A DNA stretch of 44,230 bases from Donghicola mangrovi (GTDB taxonomy: Bacteria; Pseudomonadota; Alphaproteobacteria; Rhodobacterales; Rhodobacteraceae): NCBI RefSeq assembly GCF_013377535.1, contig NZ_JABCJE010000017.1, positions 1 to 44,230 on the forward strand. The letters are read 5' to 3'. The position numbers and the translations under genes are program-made. Position 1 is the stretch's first letter. Each line of letters opens with the position of its first letter. Of this stretch, positions 24,634-33,407 are shown piece after piece. The notes beneath the pieces are model-generated. The model ran no database searches. It saw only the letters and a list, made by a program, of their open reading frames with translations, and was not told the origin of the DNA.

Positions 24634-25473
24634 ATGCTTGATTGGTTAACTGATAATAAGATTCCAGTAGGCGCCGCTGCCGCAGACGTATTCGACTTTC
24701 TGCGCGACAACGCCGAATTCTTCTTCGAAGGCATGTCCAATGCGATGGAGGGGCTGATTGCCGCCATCCTATGGTTATTGCAGACGCCGCACCCGCTGGT
24801 TGTGGTGGCGTTCTTTGTTGCACTGACATGGGTGATCCAGCGCAGCTGGAAGACCTGCCTGTTCGTTTTCCTTGGGTTCCTGTTCATCCTGAACCAGGAC
24901 TACTGGGAGGAAACGACGGAAAGCATCACGCTGGTGATGTCGGCCTGTGTGGTCTGTATGCTGGTCGGGGTCCCGATCGGGATTTTCGCGGCCCACAAGC
25001 CCAAGTTCTATACCTATCTGCGTCCGATCCTTGACCTGATGCAGACGCTGCCGACCTTTGTGTACCTGATCCCCGCGATCGTGTTTTTTGGCATCGGGAT
25101 GGTGCCGGGCCTGATCGCGACCGTGATTTTCGTGCTGCCCGCACCGATCCGCCTGACCTATCTGGGTGTGTCCTCTACGCCGCAGCAACTGCTAGAGGCC
25201 GCGCGTGCCTTTGGCGCGACCCCCAATCAGGTGCTGTTCAAGGTCGAGCTTCCCTATGCCCTTCCGCAGATCATGGCGGGCCTGAACCAGACCATCATGC
25301 TATCGCTGTCGATGGTTGTGGTCGCAGCGCTGGTTGGCGCGGATGGTCTGGGTGTGCCTGTGGTGCGCGCGCTGAACCAGGTGAACACCAAGCTCGGGTT
25401 TGAGTCCGGCTTCGTGATCGTGGTCGTCGCCATCATGCTGGACCGTATGCTGAGCAAAGGGGATCAGAAATGA
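24634..25473 (+). CDS. choW: Choline ABC transporter permease ChoW
   Basis: A 279-residue inner-membrane permease of the ProW/OpuAB family. About six hydrophobic helices are present from residue 40 onward. The cytoplasmic EAA-type loop (LEAARAFGATPNQVLFKVELPYALPQIMAGL) lies near residue 185-215 and docks on ChoV. The N-terminal 35 residues are polar. Its end overlaps choV by ATGA, so the two are translationally coupled. Confidence 0.95.
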   Translation: MLDWLTDNKIPVGAAAADVFDFLRDNAEFFFEGMSNAMEGLIAAILWLLQTPHPLVVVAFFVALTWVIQRSWKTCLFVFLGFLFILNQDYWEETTESITLVMSACVVCMLVGVPIGIFAAHKPKFYTYLRPILDLMQTLPTFVYLIPAIVFFGIGMVPGLIATVIFVLPAPIRLTYLGVSSTPQQLLEAARAFGATPNQVLFKVELPYALPQIMAGLNQTIMLSLSMVVVAALVGADGLGVPVVRALNQVNTKLGFESGFVIVVVAIMLDRMLSKGDQK

Positions 25474-26501
25474 GCACTGCTGTAAAATTCGACAACGTCT
25501 CGATTGTCTTTGGTGACAACCCCAAAAGCGCTCTGCCCCTGATGGACAACGGGGCCGACCGTGGCACCGTCCAGCAGGAATGCGGTCAGGTCTTGGGCGT
25601 GCACAACTGCTCGCTCGAGGTCGGGACCGGTGAAATTCTGGTGCTGATGGGCCTGTCGGGTTCGGGCAAATCGACCCTGCTGCGGGCCGTGAACGCGCTG
25701 AACCCCGTCGTGCGTGGCTCGGTTCTGGTGAATGACGGCAACCAGATGGTCGACATCACCCACGCAGACAAAGCGAACCTGCGCCGCATGCGTCTGAGCC
25801 AGATCGCCATGGTCTTCCAGCAGTTTGGTCTGCTGCCGTGGCGCACTGTGCGCGAGAACGTGCAGCTGGGTCTGGAACTTGGCGGCATGGACAAGGCCGA
25901 GCGCGATTCCAAGGTGGAAAAGCAGCTGGAGCTTGTAGGCCTGTCCCAGTGGGCCGACCGCAAGGTGGGTGAGCTTTCTGGCGGTATGCAGCAGCGTGTG
26001 GGTCTGGCCCGCGCGTTCGTGACCGACGCGCCGATCCTGCTAATGGACGAACCTTTCAGTGCGCTAGACCCGCTGATCCGCGCCAAACTGCAGGACGAAC
26101 TTCTGGAGCTTCAGCAGAAGCTGAACCGCACCATCATCTTCGTGAGCCACGATCTGGACGAGGCGTTCAAGATCGGCAACCGCATCGCGATCATGGAAGG
26201 CGGCCGGATCGTCCAGTGCGGCACTCCGCAAGAAATCTTCTCGAAACCCGCAGATGATTACGTGACCGAGTTTGTGGCGCACATGAACCCGCTGGGTGTT
26301 CTGCGCGCGGGAGATATCATGTCGGCGGCGTCGGGAATGGCGGTTGATCAGGTCGATGCAGCCATGCCCGTGGGCGAGGTTATGCAGCGCATCATGGGCA
26401 CCGAGGCGCCCTTGGCCGTGGTGAACGGCGGTCAAATCGTCGGTCAGATCACCAAGGACGACATTCTGCGCAATCTGGTGGACCCGCGCAGCGCGGCCTA
26501 A
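25470..26501 (+). CDS. choV: Choline ABC transporter ATPase ChoV
   Basis: A 343-residue ATPase of the ProV/OpuAA family. Walker A GLSGSGKST, Q-loop FQQFGLLPWRTV, ABC signature LSGGMQQRVGLARA, Walker B ILLMDEPFSALD and H-loop VSHDLDEA are all intact. After about residue 270 there is a short regulatory extension resembling a single degenerate CBS-like repeat (PLAVVNGGQIVGQITKDDILRNL). Its TAA stop overlaps the stop codon of the convergent ABC ATPase gene on the other strand. Confidence 0.95.
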   Translation: MSTAVKFDNVSIVFGDNPKSALPLMDNGADRGTVQQECGQVLGVHNCSLEVGTGEILVLMGLSGSGKSTLLRAVNALNPVVRGSVLVNDGNQMVDITHADKANLRRMRLSQIAMVFQQFGLLPWRTVRENVQLGLELGGMDKAERDSKVEKQLELVGLSQWADRKVGELSGGMQQRVGLARAFVTDAPILLMDEPFSALDPLIRAKLQDELLELQQKLNRTIIFVSHDLDEAFKIGNRIAIMEGGRIVQCGTPQEIFSKPADDYVTEFVAHMNPLGVLRAGDIMSAASGMAVDQVDAAMPVGEVMQRIMGTEAPLAVVNGGQIVGQITKDDILRNLVDPRSAA

Positions 26502-27130
26502 CCGATTTTCAGGATCGGGCCACCGGCGGCCTCGGCTTCGGCGGGGTCGTGGGTGACCATCACAACCGGCAGATTTCTGGTGCGGGCGCGGGTGAAAACC
26601 AGCGCCCGTATCTGTTCGCGCAGTTCAGGGTCCAGACCGCTGAACGCCTCGTCCAGCAGCAGAGCTTCTGGTTCACTTAGCAGCATCCGCATCAGGGCAA
26701 CGCGCGCCTTTTGCCCGCCGGACAGGGTCGCGGGATCACGGTCGTAAAAACCCGCCAGTCCGATGTCGTTCAGGGCCTCGAAGATGCGGGCTTTGCGCTG
26801 TTGGCGTGTGCCCCCAGCGCGCAGGCCAAAGGACAGGTTTTCCCCGACGCTTAAATGCGGAAACAGCAGGTCGTCCTGAAACAGGATACCAACGCGGCGC
26901 TGTTCCGTCGGCAGGTCAGTGATGTCTCGGCCGTTCAGGATGACCCGCCCGGTCGTGGTAAACCCATCGGCCAAGGTGCCGGTCAGCGCGGCCAGTAACG
27001 TGGACTTTCCCGCCCCCGACGGCCCCATAATTGACAGGACTTCGCCCGCCGGAACGTGGGTGTCGATCTGCACCAAAGGCGCCCCATGCCGAGAGATGGC
27101 AAGTGAATTCAGGGTTAATCCCGTGGTCAT
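26498..27130 (-). CDS. YnjD-like ABC transporter ATPase
   Basis: A 210-residue compact ATPase. Walker A GPSGAGKST, Q-loop FQDDLLFPHLSV, signature LSGGQKARVALMRM and Walker B ALLLDEAFSGLDPE are intact. The short Q-loop variant FQDDLLFPH is typical of the YnjD/ThiQ-like group. The ATG at 27130 is chosen because it lies 2 bp after the permease stop; the frame stays open far upstream, but those residues are an out-of-frame shadow of the permease. Its TAG overlaps the choV stop on the opposite strand. Substrate unknown. Confidence 0.9.
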   Translation of the reverse strand: MTTGLTLNSLAISRHGAPLVQIDTHVPAGEVLSIMGPSGAGKSTLLAALTGTLADGFTTTGRVILNGRDITDLPTEQRRVGILFQDDLLFPHLSVGENLSFGLRAGGTRQQRKARIFEALNDIGLAGFYDRDPATLSGGQKARVALMRMLLSEPEALLLDEAFSGLDPELREQIRALVFTRARTRNLPVVMVTHDPAEAEAAGGPILKIG

Positions 27131-27132
27131 GG

Positions 27133-28815
27133 TCACTCCGGTCTCAGGGCGCGGCGGTTGCGGAACAAGATGCGCGGCAGGGTTAACGCAATGGCAAAGG
27201 GGATCAGCGCGGCGCAGGTCTGCGCGATCCCGTAGACCCCAATGGCGCGGCGGTTGCCGCCCGATGTCAGGGCGACGGCCTCGGTGGTCAGGGTGGCGAT
27301 GCGGCCCCCTCCGGCCAAGAGGGTGGGCAGGTATTGCCCCACGGACACGGCGCACCCCACGGCGGCGGCGGTCAGGATCGGGGTCAGAAGCATAGGCAGG
27401 CGAATGCGGAACAGAACGCGGTTCGGACTGGCACCCAAGGCACGTCCAACGGTGCCATACCGCCGATCCCAAGCGCGCCACGGATCGGACAGGGACAGGA
27501 ACACATAGGGGATAACAAAGACCAGATGGCTCAGGATCACCACCCAGCGCCCCGAGGTTAGCCCCCAATTCAGCAGCAGCACTTGAAGGCCCGGTAGGAA
27601 GGCGATCTGCGGGACCAGTAGCGGCAGATACAGCAGCGCCATCGCGCGGGTGGTCGGGCGCAGGTTGTGGCGGGCCTCGGCCTCTAGGCTGCCGATGCAC
27701 AGGATCAGGGCGATCAGCGTGGTGGTCAGAGCGATGATCGCGGTCTCTTGGATCGGTGCGCCGAGCGCAGGTCCGAACCGTTGCCAGTTGCGCAGGGTTA
27801 ATGGGGCGGGCAGGGCGTCGGGAAAGCTCCACTGTCCGGCAAAGGACCACACCAGCAGGCCCGCGATGCCCGTCAGAACCACAGCGGCAGATGCAGTGCC
27901 AAGGCCGCTTGCGATGGGGCGCAGAAGGCCGATCCCATGGCTGCGTGCGCCGCTGGTGATCCAACGCCGGCCAAGGGCAGCGATCAGATGTTCGCCCACC
28001 CACCAAACCGCCAGCGCGCCGATGACCAAGGCCAGTTGCAGCAGGGCACCGGCCGCCCCCAGCAGTCGCAGGCTCAGGTCGGGGTCGGACATCCAGCGCA
28101 GGATTTGCACGGATAGCGTGGTTGGCAGCGTCGGCCCGAGGATCATCGCCACATCCACAACCGTCATCGAATAGGCCAGCACCACGTACACGGGCAGGCG
28201 GATTTGGCGGTAGACGGCGGGGAATACGGTTTTCAACCACGCGCCGGACAGGCTGTGCCCCAAGGCGCGGGCGATGAGCAGGGATTGGCCGGCTCGGATC
28301 TGTCCCAGCGCGGCCAGTGACATGAGCAGTAGAAAGGGCGCCTCTTTCACAGCGAGGCCGAGGGTCAGCGCAATACCCCACGGGTCATTCAGGATGAGCA
28401 GGTCCGGCGGTTGCGCCCAACCCGTGGCCCACGGGCTGAACAGGCGGGCGATCCAACCGGAAGGGGCAATCAGGAACGCCAGCCCGAACGCCGCAGCGGC
28501 ATGGGGCATCGAAAGCAGCGGGGACAGAAGGCGGCGCAGGACCGCCAGCCCCCGCGTGCCGTGCAGTTGGGACAGGATCAGGACCACCAGCGCCAGCGCC
28601 ATTAGGGTCGCACCGAAACCGCTGGTGATGCTTAGGGCAGAGGCGTCAGTCAGGCCGGGCCACGCCAAGAGGTCCGCTATGGCCTGATCAGGATCGGCCC
28701 CCGCAATGTGGACCAACCCCAGAAGGGGGGCGATCACCCCCCAGAGCCCCGCTCCGACCGGCAGCAGCAATGCGGCCAGCGTCAGGCGGGGAACCCATGT
28801 CAGACTGGGCCTCAC
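27133..28815 (-). CDS. YnjC-like fused double permease of ABC importer
   Basis: A 560-residue membrane protein with two permease halves in one chain, each with a BPD_transp_1 loop: LIARALGHSLSGAWLKTVFPAVYRQIRLPV in the first half and VGRALGASPNRVLFRIRLPMLLTPIL in the second. This fused layout is typical of YnjC (and of ThiP/FbpB-type iron or thiamine permeases). A GTG start at 28815 overlaps the upstream stop as GTGA, giving tight coupling; an ATG at 28839 lies inside the preceding gene. About a dozen hydrophobic helices can be traced. The transported compound is not known for this family. Confidence 0.88.
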   Translation of the reverse strand: MRPSLTWVPRLTLAALLLPVGAGLWGVIAPLLGLVHIAGADPDQAIADLLAWPGLTDASALSITSGFGATLMALALVVLILSQLHGTRGLAVLRRLLSPLLSMPHAAAAFGLAFLIAPSGWIARLFSPWATGWAQPPDLLILNDPWGIALTLGLAVKEAPFLLLMSLAALGQIRAGQSLLIARALGHSLSGAWLKTVFPAVYRQIRLPVYVVLAYSMTVVDVAMILGPTLPTTLSVQILRWMSDPDLSLRLLGAAGALLQLALVIGALAVWWVGEHLIAALGRRWITSGARSHGIGLLRPIASGLGTASAAVVLTGIAGLLVWSFAGQWSFPDALPAPLTLRNWQRFGPALGAPIQETAIIALTTTLIALILCIGSLEAEARHNLRPTTRAMALLYLPLLVPQIAFLPGLQVLLLNWGLTSGRWVVILSHLVFVIPYVFLSLSDPWRAWDRRYGTVGRALGASPNRVLFRIRLPMLLTPILTAAAVGCAVSVGQYLPTLLAGGGRIATLTTEAVALTSGGNRRAIGVYGIAQTCAALIPFAIALTLPRILFRNRRALRPE

Positions 28816-30011
28816 TTGACCCCGTAGCGGGTGGTCCACTCGGCCTTGAGCATTTCCATCCAGCTGGGATGGGGCTCGGGCAGGGCGGTGCCAAGTTCTG
28901 CGGGTGTCAGGGTCGCCATGCCTAGTTCAATCGCGTCAAAGGCAGCTTTCTGCTCGTCGGACAGGGTCTTCATGTCCAGAACGGTGCCGTAGCCAAGGTT
29001 CAGTGGGTCCAGACCGTGGGCCTGCGCCTCGGGGGACAGGATGAAGTTCGCCACAACCATCGCCCCCGCCGCTGCATTCGCGTTGTAGGGGATCGCCAGA
29101 TAGCTGGCGTTGCCCAACGTGCCCTTGTCCAGAACATAGGTGCGGACGGTGTCGGGCAGCTCGAAATTGGCGATGGCGGTCGAAGCCTCGCCGGGGCTGA
29201 AGCTGATGGCCAGATCAATCTCGCCGTCGTTCATCAGCTGGATTTGCTGGGGGCCGGTCTGGGGATAGGCTTGGCCTTGGCGCCACAGAACGGGGGTCAG
29301 TTTATCCAGAAAATCCCACAGGGGCGCGGTGACTTTGTCGAACGTCTCGGGCGTGGCGGGCTGCATCAGGGGGGCCGGATCATCGGTCAGGTCCAGCAGA
29401 GCCTGCTTCAGGAACGTCGCGCCAAGGAAATCGGGCGGCTGGGGATAGGTGAAGCGGCCGGGATGAGCCTGCGCCCACTCCAGAATGGCGTTCATCGAGG
29501 GCAGGGGCGCGTCGATGTCGGCGGTGTCATACATGAAAACAACCTGCGCCATGGCCCACGGGCTCTCGTAGCCGTCGGTCGGGATGGTGAAATCGGTCTG
29601 GACGGTTTTGCCTGCGGTGTCGACGTACTGCCAGTTGGGCAGCTGTTCCGCGAACGGGCCGAACAGCAGGTCCTGCCGCTTCATCGAGGCAAAGTTTTCA
29701 CCGTTGAGCCAGATGATGTCGACCGCGCCGCCTTCGTTCTTGCCGGCTTGCTGTTCGGCCAGAACGCGGGCAACGGCGTCGGCGGTGTCGGTCAGTTTCA
29801 CATGTTCTAGGGTGACGTCGTATTCCTCGGCCACGCGGTCACCGACCCACGCGATAAAGTCGTTGGTAGTGGTCGAGCCGCCCCATGCGTTCCAGTACAC
29901 GGTCTGACCGCGCGCCTCTTCCAGAACGCTTTCCCAGTTGGTCGGATCGGGTTGGGCCATAGCTGTGGTGGCCAGCAGCGTCGCCGCCAAAGCCGCAGTG
30001 ATGCGTTTCAT
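28812..30011 (-). CDS. YnjB-like ABC transporter substrate-binding protein
   Basis: A 399-residue exported protein. A Sec signal peptide ends after about residue 19 (LLATTAMA). The mature part starts with WESVLEEARGQTVYWNAWGGSTTTNDFIAWVGDRV, a characteristic YnjB/COG4134 opening, and continues as a two-lobed binding protein of the extracellular solute-binding class. The ATG at 30011 overlaps the preceding stop by one base (TGATG). The frame is open to 30383, but that part is a shadow of the phosphatidyltransferase gene. The ligand is unknown. Confidence 0.9.
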   Translation of the reverse strand: MKRITAALAATLLATTAMAQPDPTNWESVLEEARGQTVYWNAWGGSTTTNDFIAWVGDRVAEEYDVTLEHVKLTDTADAVARVLAEQQAGKNEGGAVDIIWLNGENFASMKRQDLLFGPFAEQLPNWQYVDTAGKTVQTDFTIPTDGYESPWAMAQVVFMYDTADIDAPLPSMNAILEWAQAHPGRFTYPQPPDFLGATFLKQALLDLTDDPAPLMQPATPETFDKVTAPLWDFLDKLTPVLWRQGQAYPQTGPQQIQLMNDGEIDLAISFSPGEASTAIANFELPDTVRTYVLDKGTLGNASYLAIPYNANAAAGAMVVANFILSPEAQAHGLDPLNLGYGTVLDMKTLSDEQKAAFDAIELGMATLTPAELGTALPEPHPSWMEMLKAEWTTRYGVK

Positions 30012-30643
30012 CAAATGCTCTCCTCGTTTCGGGTATTGGGCCCGAACACCTGTCGGGCCAGCAGAATGCGGGAAATGGCCGTCACAAAGCACAGCGCGCC
30101 AAACACATAGGACGCGGGCGCAAACAGGACAGGCCATAGGCAGATCAGGGCAAAGAAACCGATGGTCTCGGCACCCTCGAGGATGCCGCCGGTGAAATAG
30201 AGCGACTTGGCCCCGCGCTTGGCGGTCTGCATCCCGTGCTTTTCCGCCAGAATCGCGTAGCCAAGGAAACTGGCCCCGTTGAAGTAAAAGCTCGTCAGCA
30301 GGAACGCCCCAGCCAGCCCGTTCGCGGCAGGGTCCAGCACGACGAACCCCAGGGGGATCGCGCCATAGAACAGAAAATCGCAAGTGATATCGAGGTAGCC
30401 GCCGAAATCCGTGCCCTTAGTCGCGCGGGCGATGGCGCCGTCCAGACCGTCGGCCAGACGGCTGGCCAGCATCAGCGCCAGCCCCAGATTGGTCAGCCCC
30501 ACGGCGATAAATCCCGCAGCGGCTAACCCCAGCGCCAGCCCCGCCAGCGTGACGCCGTTCGCACTGAAACCGGCGCGCGCCAACCCACGGCCGAGCCGGT
30601 TCAGGGTGGGGTCAATCAGAGGGCGAAGGGCTGCATCGAACAT
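30011..30643 (-). CDS. CDP-alcohol phosphatidyltransferase, YnjF-like
   Basis: A 210-residue membrane enzyme of the CDP-alcohol phosphotransferase family, which joins a CDP-linked lipid or other alcohol to a second alcohol. The full catalytic motif D-x2-DG-x2-AR-x8-G-x3-D-x3-D is present (DGLDGAIAR...FGGYLDITCD), with about six hydrophobic segments. It is the first gene of a four-gene operon with the YnjBCD-type importer, as ynjF accompanies ynjBCD in E. coli. The ATG at 30643 is preferred (MFDAALRPLIDP); a GTG at 30679 would add 12 basic residues. Neither has a strong Shine-Dalgarno. The acceptor alcohol is unknown. Confidence 0.88.
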   Translation of the reverse strand: MFDAALRPLIDPTLNRLGRGLARAGFSANGVTLAGLALGLAAAGFIAVGLTNLGLALMLASRLADGLDGAIARATKGTDFGGYLDITCDFLFYGAIPLGFVVLDPAANGLAGAFLLTSFYFNGASFLGYAILAEKHGMQTAKRGAKSLYFTGGILEGAETIGFFALICLWPVLFAPASYVFGALCFVTAISRILLARQVFGPNTRNEESI

Positions 30644-30893
30644 GGGCGGGAATTTGCTGCGAGGTCGGCGGGTTGTCACCCGTTTTGTAACAGTCTTGCA
30701 GGAAACCGACAGGATCGTGAACGAGGATTCCTAGAAAAATCCAACAGATATCGTTAGTCACAGGGGAACCTTTGGCGGTGTGTATGTGTTGCCTAAGTGT
30801 AATTCTCCGTTCCGGCACAGGCTGCATGTGCACCGGCCCGTCCCCTCGGGTGCCGAACAAAACGAACTCAAGAACAAGAAGAAACTGCACGAC

Positions 30894-33272
30894 ATGATCC
30901 GACCCCTCTCGACCCTGTCGAAGCTGATGCTGGCCTGTATCGTGGCGCTGACCCTTGTCTGGTCCGGTGCCTTGCTGGCCCAAGAAGCAACCACCGATAC
31001 TGCTGCATCGACTGAAACGGCGACCTCTGCCGAAACCGATAAACTGATCGAGGTGCTGCAAGACGACGGCACCCGTGACCGCCTGATCGAGGCTCTGAAG
31101 GCCATTGATCAGGCCCCCGAAACCACAACCACCACTGCGGACACCGCTGAAACGCCCGTCGAACAGGCCGCCCAAAAGGCCGAAGCCGTCGCGGCCAGCG
31201 ACGAGGCTACCTTTGGCAAGCAGATCGCGACCTTTACCAAATCGCTGGCCGAGGAGTTGATCGACGAAGGCCAGCAGGCCTGGAGCCAAGTGGTGTTCTC
31301 TTTCTCGACCATCACGTCACTGGGCAGCGGGGATGCCGCTGATCTGTTCGCCACGTTCAAGGACGTGGCTTTCGTGATCCTGTCCACCGTCGCGGTGTTT
31401 CTGGTGCTGCGCGGGTTTGCGACGACCTACTACACCCGTCTCGGGGCCAAGGCCTCGGACAGTCCGTTCCTGAAATCGGTTGGGCTGTTCTTCTTGTCCG
31501 GCTTCATCGACGTGCTGGTGGTGCTGGTGTCGTGGCTGACGGGCTACATTTTGGCGCTGACCGTCTTTGGCGAGTTTGGCCAGATCGGCATCCGTCAAAC
31601 CCTGTATCTGAACGCCTTCCTCGTGGTCGAGCTGATCAAGGTGGTGGTGCGTCTGGTCTTTTCCCCCACGACGTCGAGCCTGCGGATGTTCCCGTTGGAT
31701 GACCCGACCGCGCGCTATATTTCGCGCCGTTTGAACCTGCTGATCGGCCTGCTTGGCTATGGTCAGCTGCTGGTCGTGCCGGTGATTAATCAGGACGTAT
31801 CGTATATGACGGGCCGCGCGGTGACGCTGGTTCTGGCGCTGTTGGTGCTGGGGATCATCGTGGCGACCGTGCTGCGCAACCGTTCGAACGTGGCCAGCTA
31901 CCTGCTGGGTCAGGACGAAGACCGCGCCCCCCGTGGGGCGGCCCGCGTGCTGGCGCGCAACTGGCATTGGCCGGTGCTGCTGTATCTGGCTGGCGTGTTC
32001 TTGATCGTGATGACCCGCTCGAACGCGGTGGTGTTCGACACCTTTGTGAACACGGCGCAGGTCGCGCTGGTGGTTCTGCTGGGGATGCTGGCGTCCGGTT
32101 GGCTGACCCACATGGTGCGTCACGGCATCCATCTGCCCGACAGCTGGAACGCCCGCCTGCCGCTGCTGCAAACGCGCCTGAACAGCTTTGTGCCCAAGAT
32201 CATGGCAGGTCTGCGCGTGCTGATCTTCTTGTTCGTGCTGGTCTTTGCGCTGAACGCTTTGGGCGTGTTTGATCTGGGGGCGGCTTTGGCAACCCCGACC
32301 GGCGTGTTCCTGTCCGGCAAAGCGGTGAGTGTGGTGCTGATCCTTGCGGCGTCCTGCCTGATCTGGCTGGCGATGACCTCTTGGGTGGATTACCGCCTGA
32401 ACCCCGATTGGGGCACCATCGCCAGCGCCCGAGAGGCAACCCTGCTGACCCTGCTGCGCAATGCGGCGACCATTGCGCTGATCATCATTACCCTGATGTT
32501 CACCCTGTCCGAGATCGGACTGGACATCGCGCCGCTGCTGGCCTCGGCCGGGGTGCTGGGTCTGGCCATCGGTTTCGGTGCCCAGAAGATGGTGCAGGAT
32601 ATCATCACCGGTATCTTCATCCAGTTCGAGGGCGTGATTAACGTCGGTGACGTGATCACCCTGAACGGCACCACCGGTGTGGTCGAAAAGCTGACCATCC
32701 GCTCGGTGTCCCTGCGCGACTATCAGGGCGTTTACCACATGATCCCCTTCAGCAGCGTCGATATGGTGTCGAACTACATGAAGGACTACGGCTACTTTGT
32801 TGCCGACATGGGCGTCGCCTACCGCGAGAGCGTCCCCGAGGTGAAAGAAGCCATGTTCGCCGCCTTTGAGGAACTGGTGTCCGATCCCGACAACAAGGTT
32901 AAAATCGTTGGCGATCTGGAATGGATGGGTCTGAACGCGTTTGGCGACAGTGCCATCGTTCTGCGGGCGCGGATCAAGTGTCGCCCCGGCGATCAGTGGG
33001 GCATCGGCCGCGCGTATAACGAAATCGTCAAACGGATCTTTGACGAGCGCGGGATCGAGATTCCCTATCCCTATCAGACCCTCACCTTTGCCGAGGCCAA
33101 GGATGGCAAAGGCCAATCCGTCGGCGTCAAGATGGAGGAGAAGGTCGTCAAAACCATCAAGCCCGAGTCCAAGCCTTCGATCGTGGATCATACCCACGAC
33201 CCCAAGGAACTGGATTTGCCCGATCACACCGACGACGATGTTGGCGATGACGGGGATGATGGCGGGCGGTAA
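30894..33272 (+). CDS. Large MscS-family mechanosensitive channel
   Basis: A 792-residue inner-membrane channel protein, far longer than E. coli MscS (286). A signal-like hydrophobic N-terminus (residues 1-31) precedes a Thr/Glu/Ala-rich periplasmic segment of about 100 residues. About ten membrane helices follow in two blocks. The MscS pore and beta domain begin near residue 545 (LLASAGVLGLAIGFGAQ, then FIQFEGVINVGDVITLNG). The C-terminal tail is acidic (Asp/Gly-rich). Such channels release solutes on hypo-osmotic shock, consistent with the nearby choline import genes. The ATG at 30894 (MIRPLSTL) is preferred over a GTG at 30780. I see no clear promoter motif in the 214-250 bp upstream. Confidence 0.9.
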   Translation: MIRPLSTLSKLMLACIVALTLVWSGALLAQEATTDTAASTETATSAETDKLIEVLQDDGTRDRLIEALKAIDQAPETTTTTADTAETPVEQAAQKAEAVAASDEATFGKQIATFTKSLAEELIDEGQQAWSQVVFSFSTITSLGSGDAADLFATFKDVAFVILSTVAVFLVLRGFATTYYTRLGAKASDSPFLKSVGLFFLSGFIDVLVVLVSWLTGYILALTVFGEFGQIGIRQTLYLNAFLVVELIKVVVRLVFSPTTSSLRMFPLDDPTARYISRRLNLLIGLLGYGQLLVVPVINQDVSYMTGRAVTLVLALLVLGIIVATVLRNRSNVASYLLGQDEDRAPRGAARVLARNWHWPVLLYLAGVFLIVMTRSNAVVFDTFVNTAQVALVVLLGMLASGWLTHMVRHGIHLPDSWNARLPLLQTRLNSFVPKIMAGLRVLIFLFVLVFALNALGVFDLGAALATPTGVFLSGKAVSVVLILAASCLIWLAMTSWVDYRLNPDWGTIASAREATLLTLLRNAATIALIIITLMFTLSEIGLDIAPLLASAGVLGLAIGFGAQKMVQDIITGIFIQFEGVINVGDVITLNGTTGVVEKLTIRSVSLRDYQGVYHMIPFSSVDMVSNYMKDYGYFVADMGVAYRESVPEVKEAMFAAFEELVSDPDNKVKIVGDLEWMGLNAFGDSAIVLRARIKCRPGDQWGIGRAYNEIVKRIFDERGIEIPYPYQTLTFAEAKDGKGQSVGVKMEEKVVKTIKPESKPSIVDHTHDPKELDLPDHTDDDVGDDGDDGGR

Positions 33273-33297
33273 TCCGCCGGACTAGGACCAATTTACG

Positions 33298-33330
33298 ATG
33301 GCCCGCGGGGATTACGTCCTTGCGGGCCAT
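33298..33330 (+). terminator. Hairpin after the MscS-family gene
   Basis: Perfect 9-bp stem (ATGGCCCGC / GCGGGCCAT) with a 15-nt loop, 25 bp after the stop. The following bases (TTGCC) are a poor T run, so termination may be inefficient or Rho-assisted. Confidence 0.55.
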
Positions 33331-33357
33331 TTGCCATTCAGAGACACTGCGGCAGCC

Positions 33358-33386
33358 AGTCTGCCGAGTGAGGATTTAGGCAGACT
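33358..33386. promoter_or_regulatory. Inverted repeat upstream of the GAF-Fis regulator
   Basis: Perfect 8-bp arms (AGTCTGCC / GGCAGACT) with a 13-bp spacer, ending 21 bp before the GTG start at 33408. Candidate autoregulatory operator or leader hairpin. It differs from the palindrome downstream at 34373. Confidence 0.4.
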
Positions 33387-33407
33387 CGCCTGTATGGGAG
33401 GTGCCTT

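Noticed and set aside
26498-28381. A 627-codon reading of the YnjD-like gene extended upstream
   Set aside because: The first 417 residues are an out-of-frame reading of the permease gene; the ATPase homology starts at the ATG at 27130.
31317-33227. A 636-codon minus-strand frame opposite the MscS-family gene
   Set aside because: Its translation is Gln/His-rich with no domain, and the opposite strand encodes an unmistakable channel protein.
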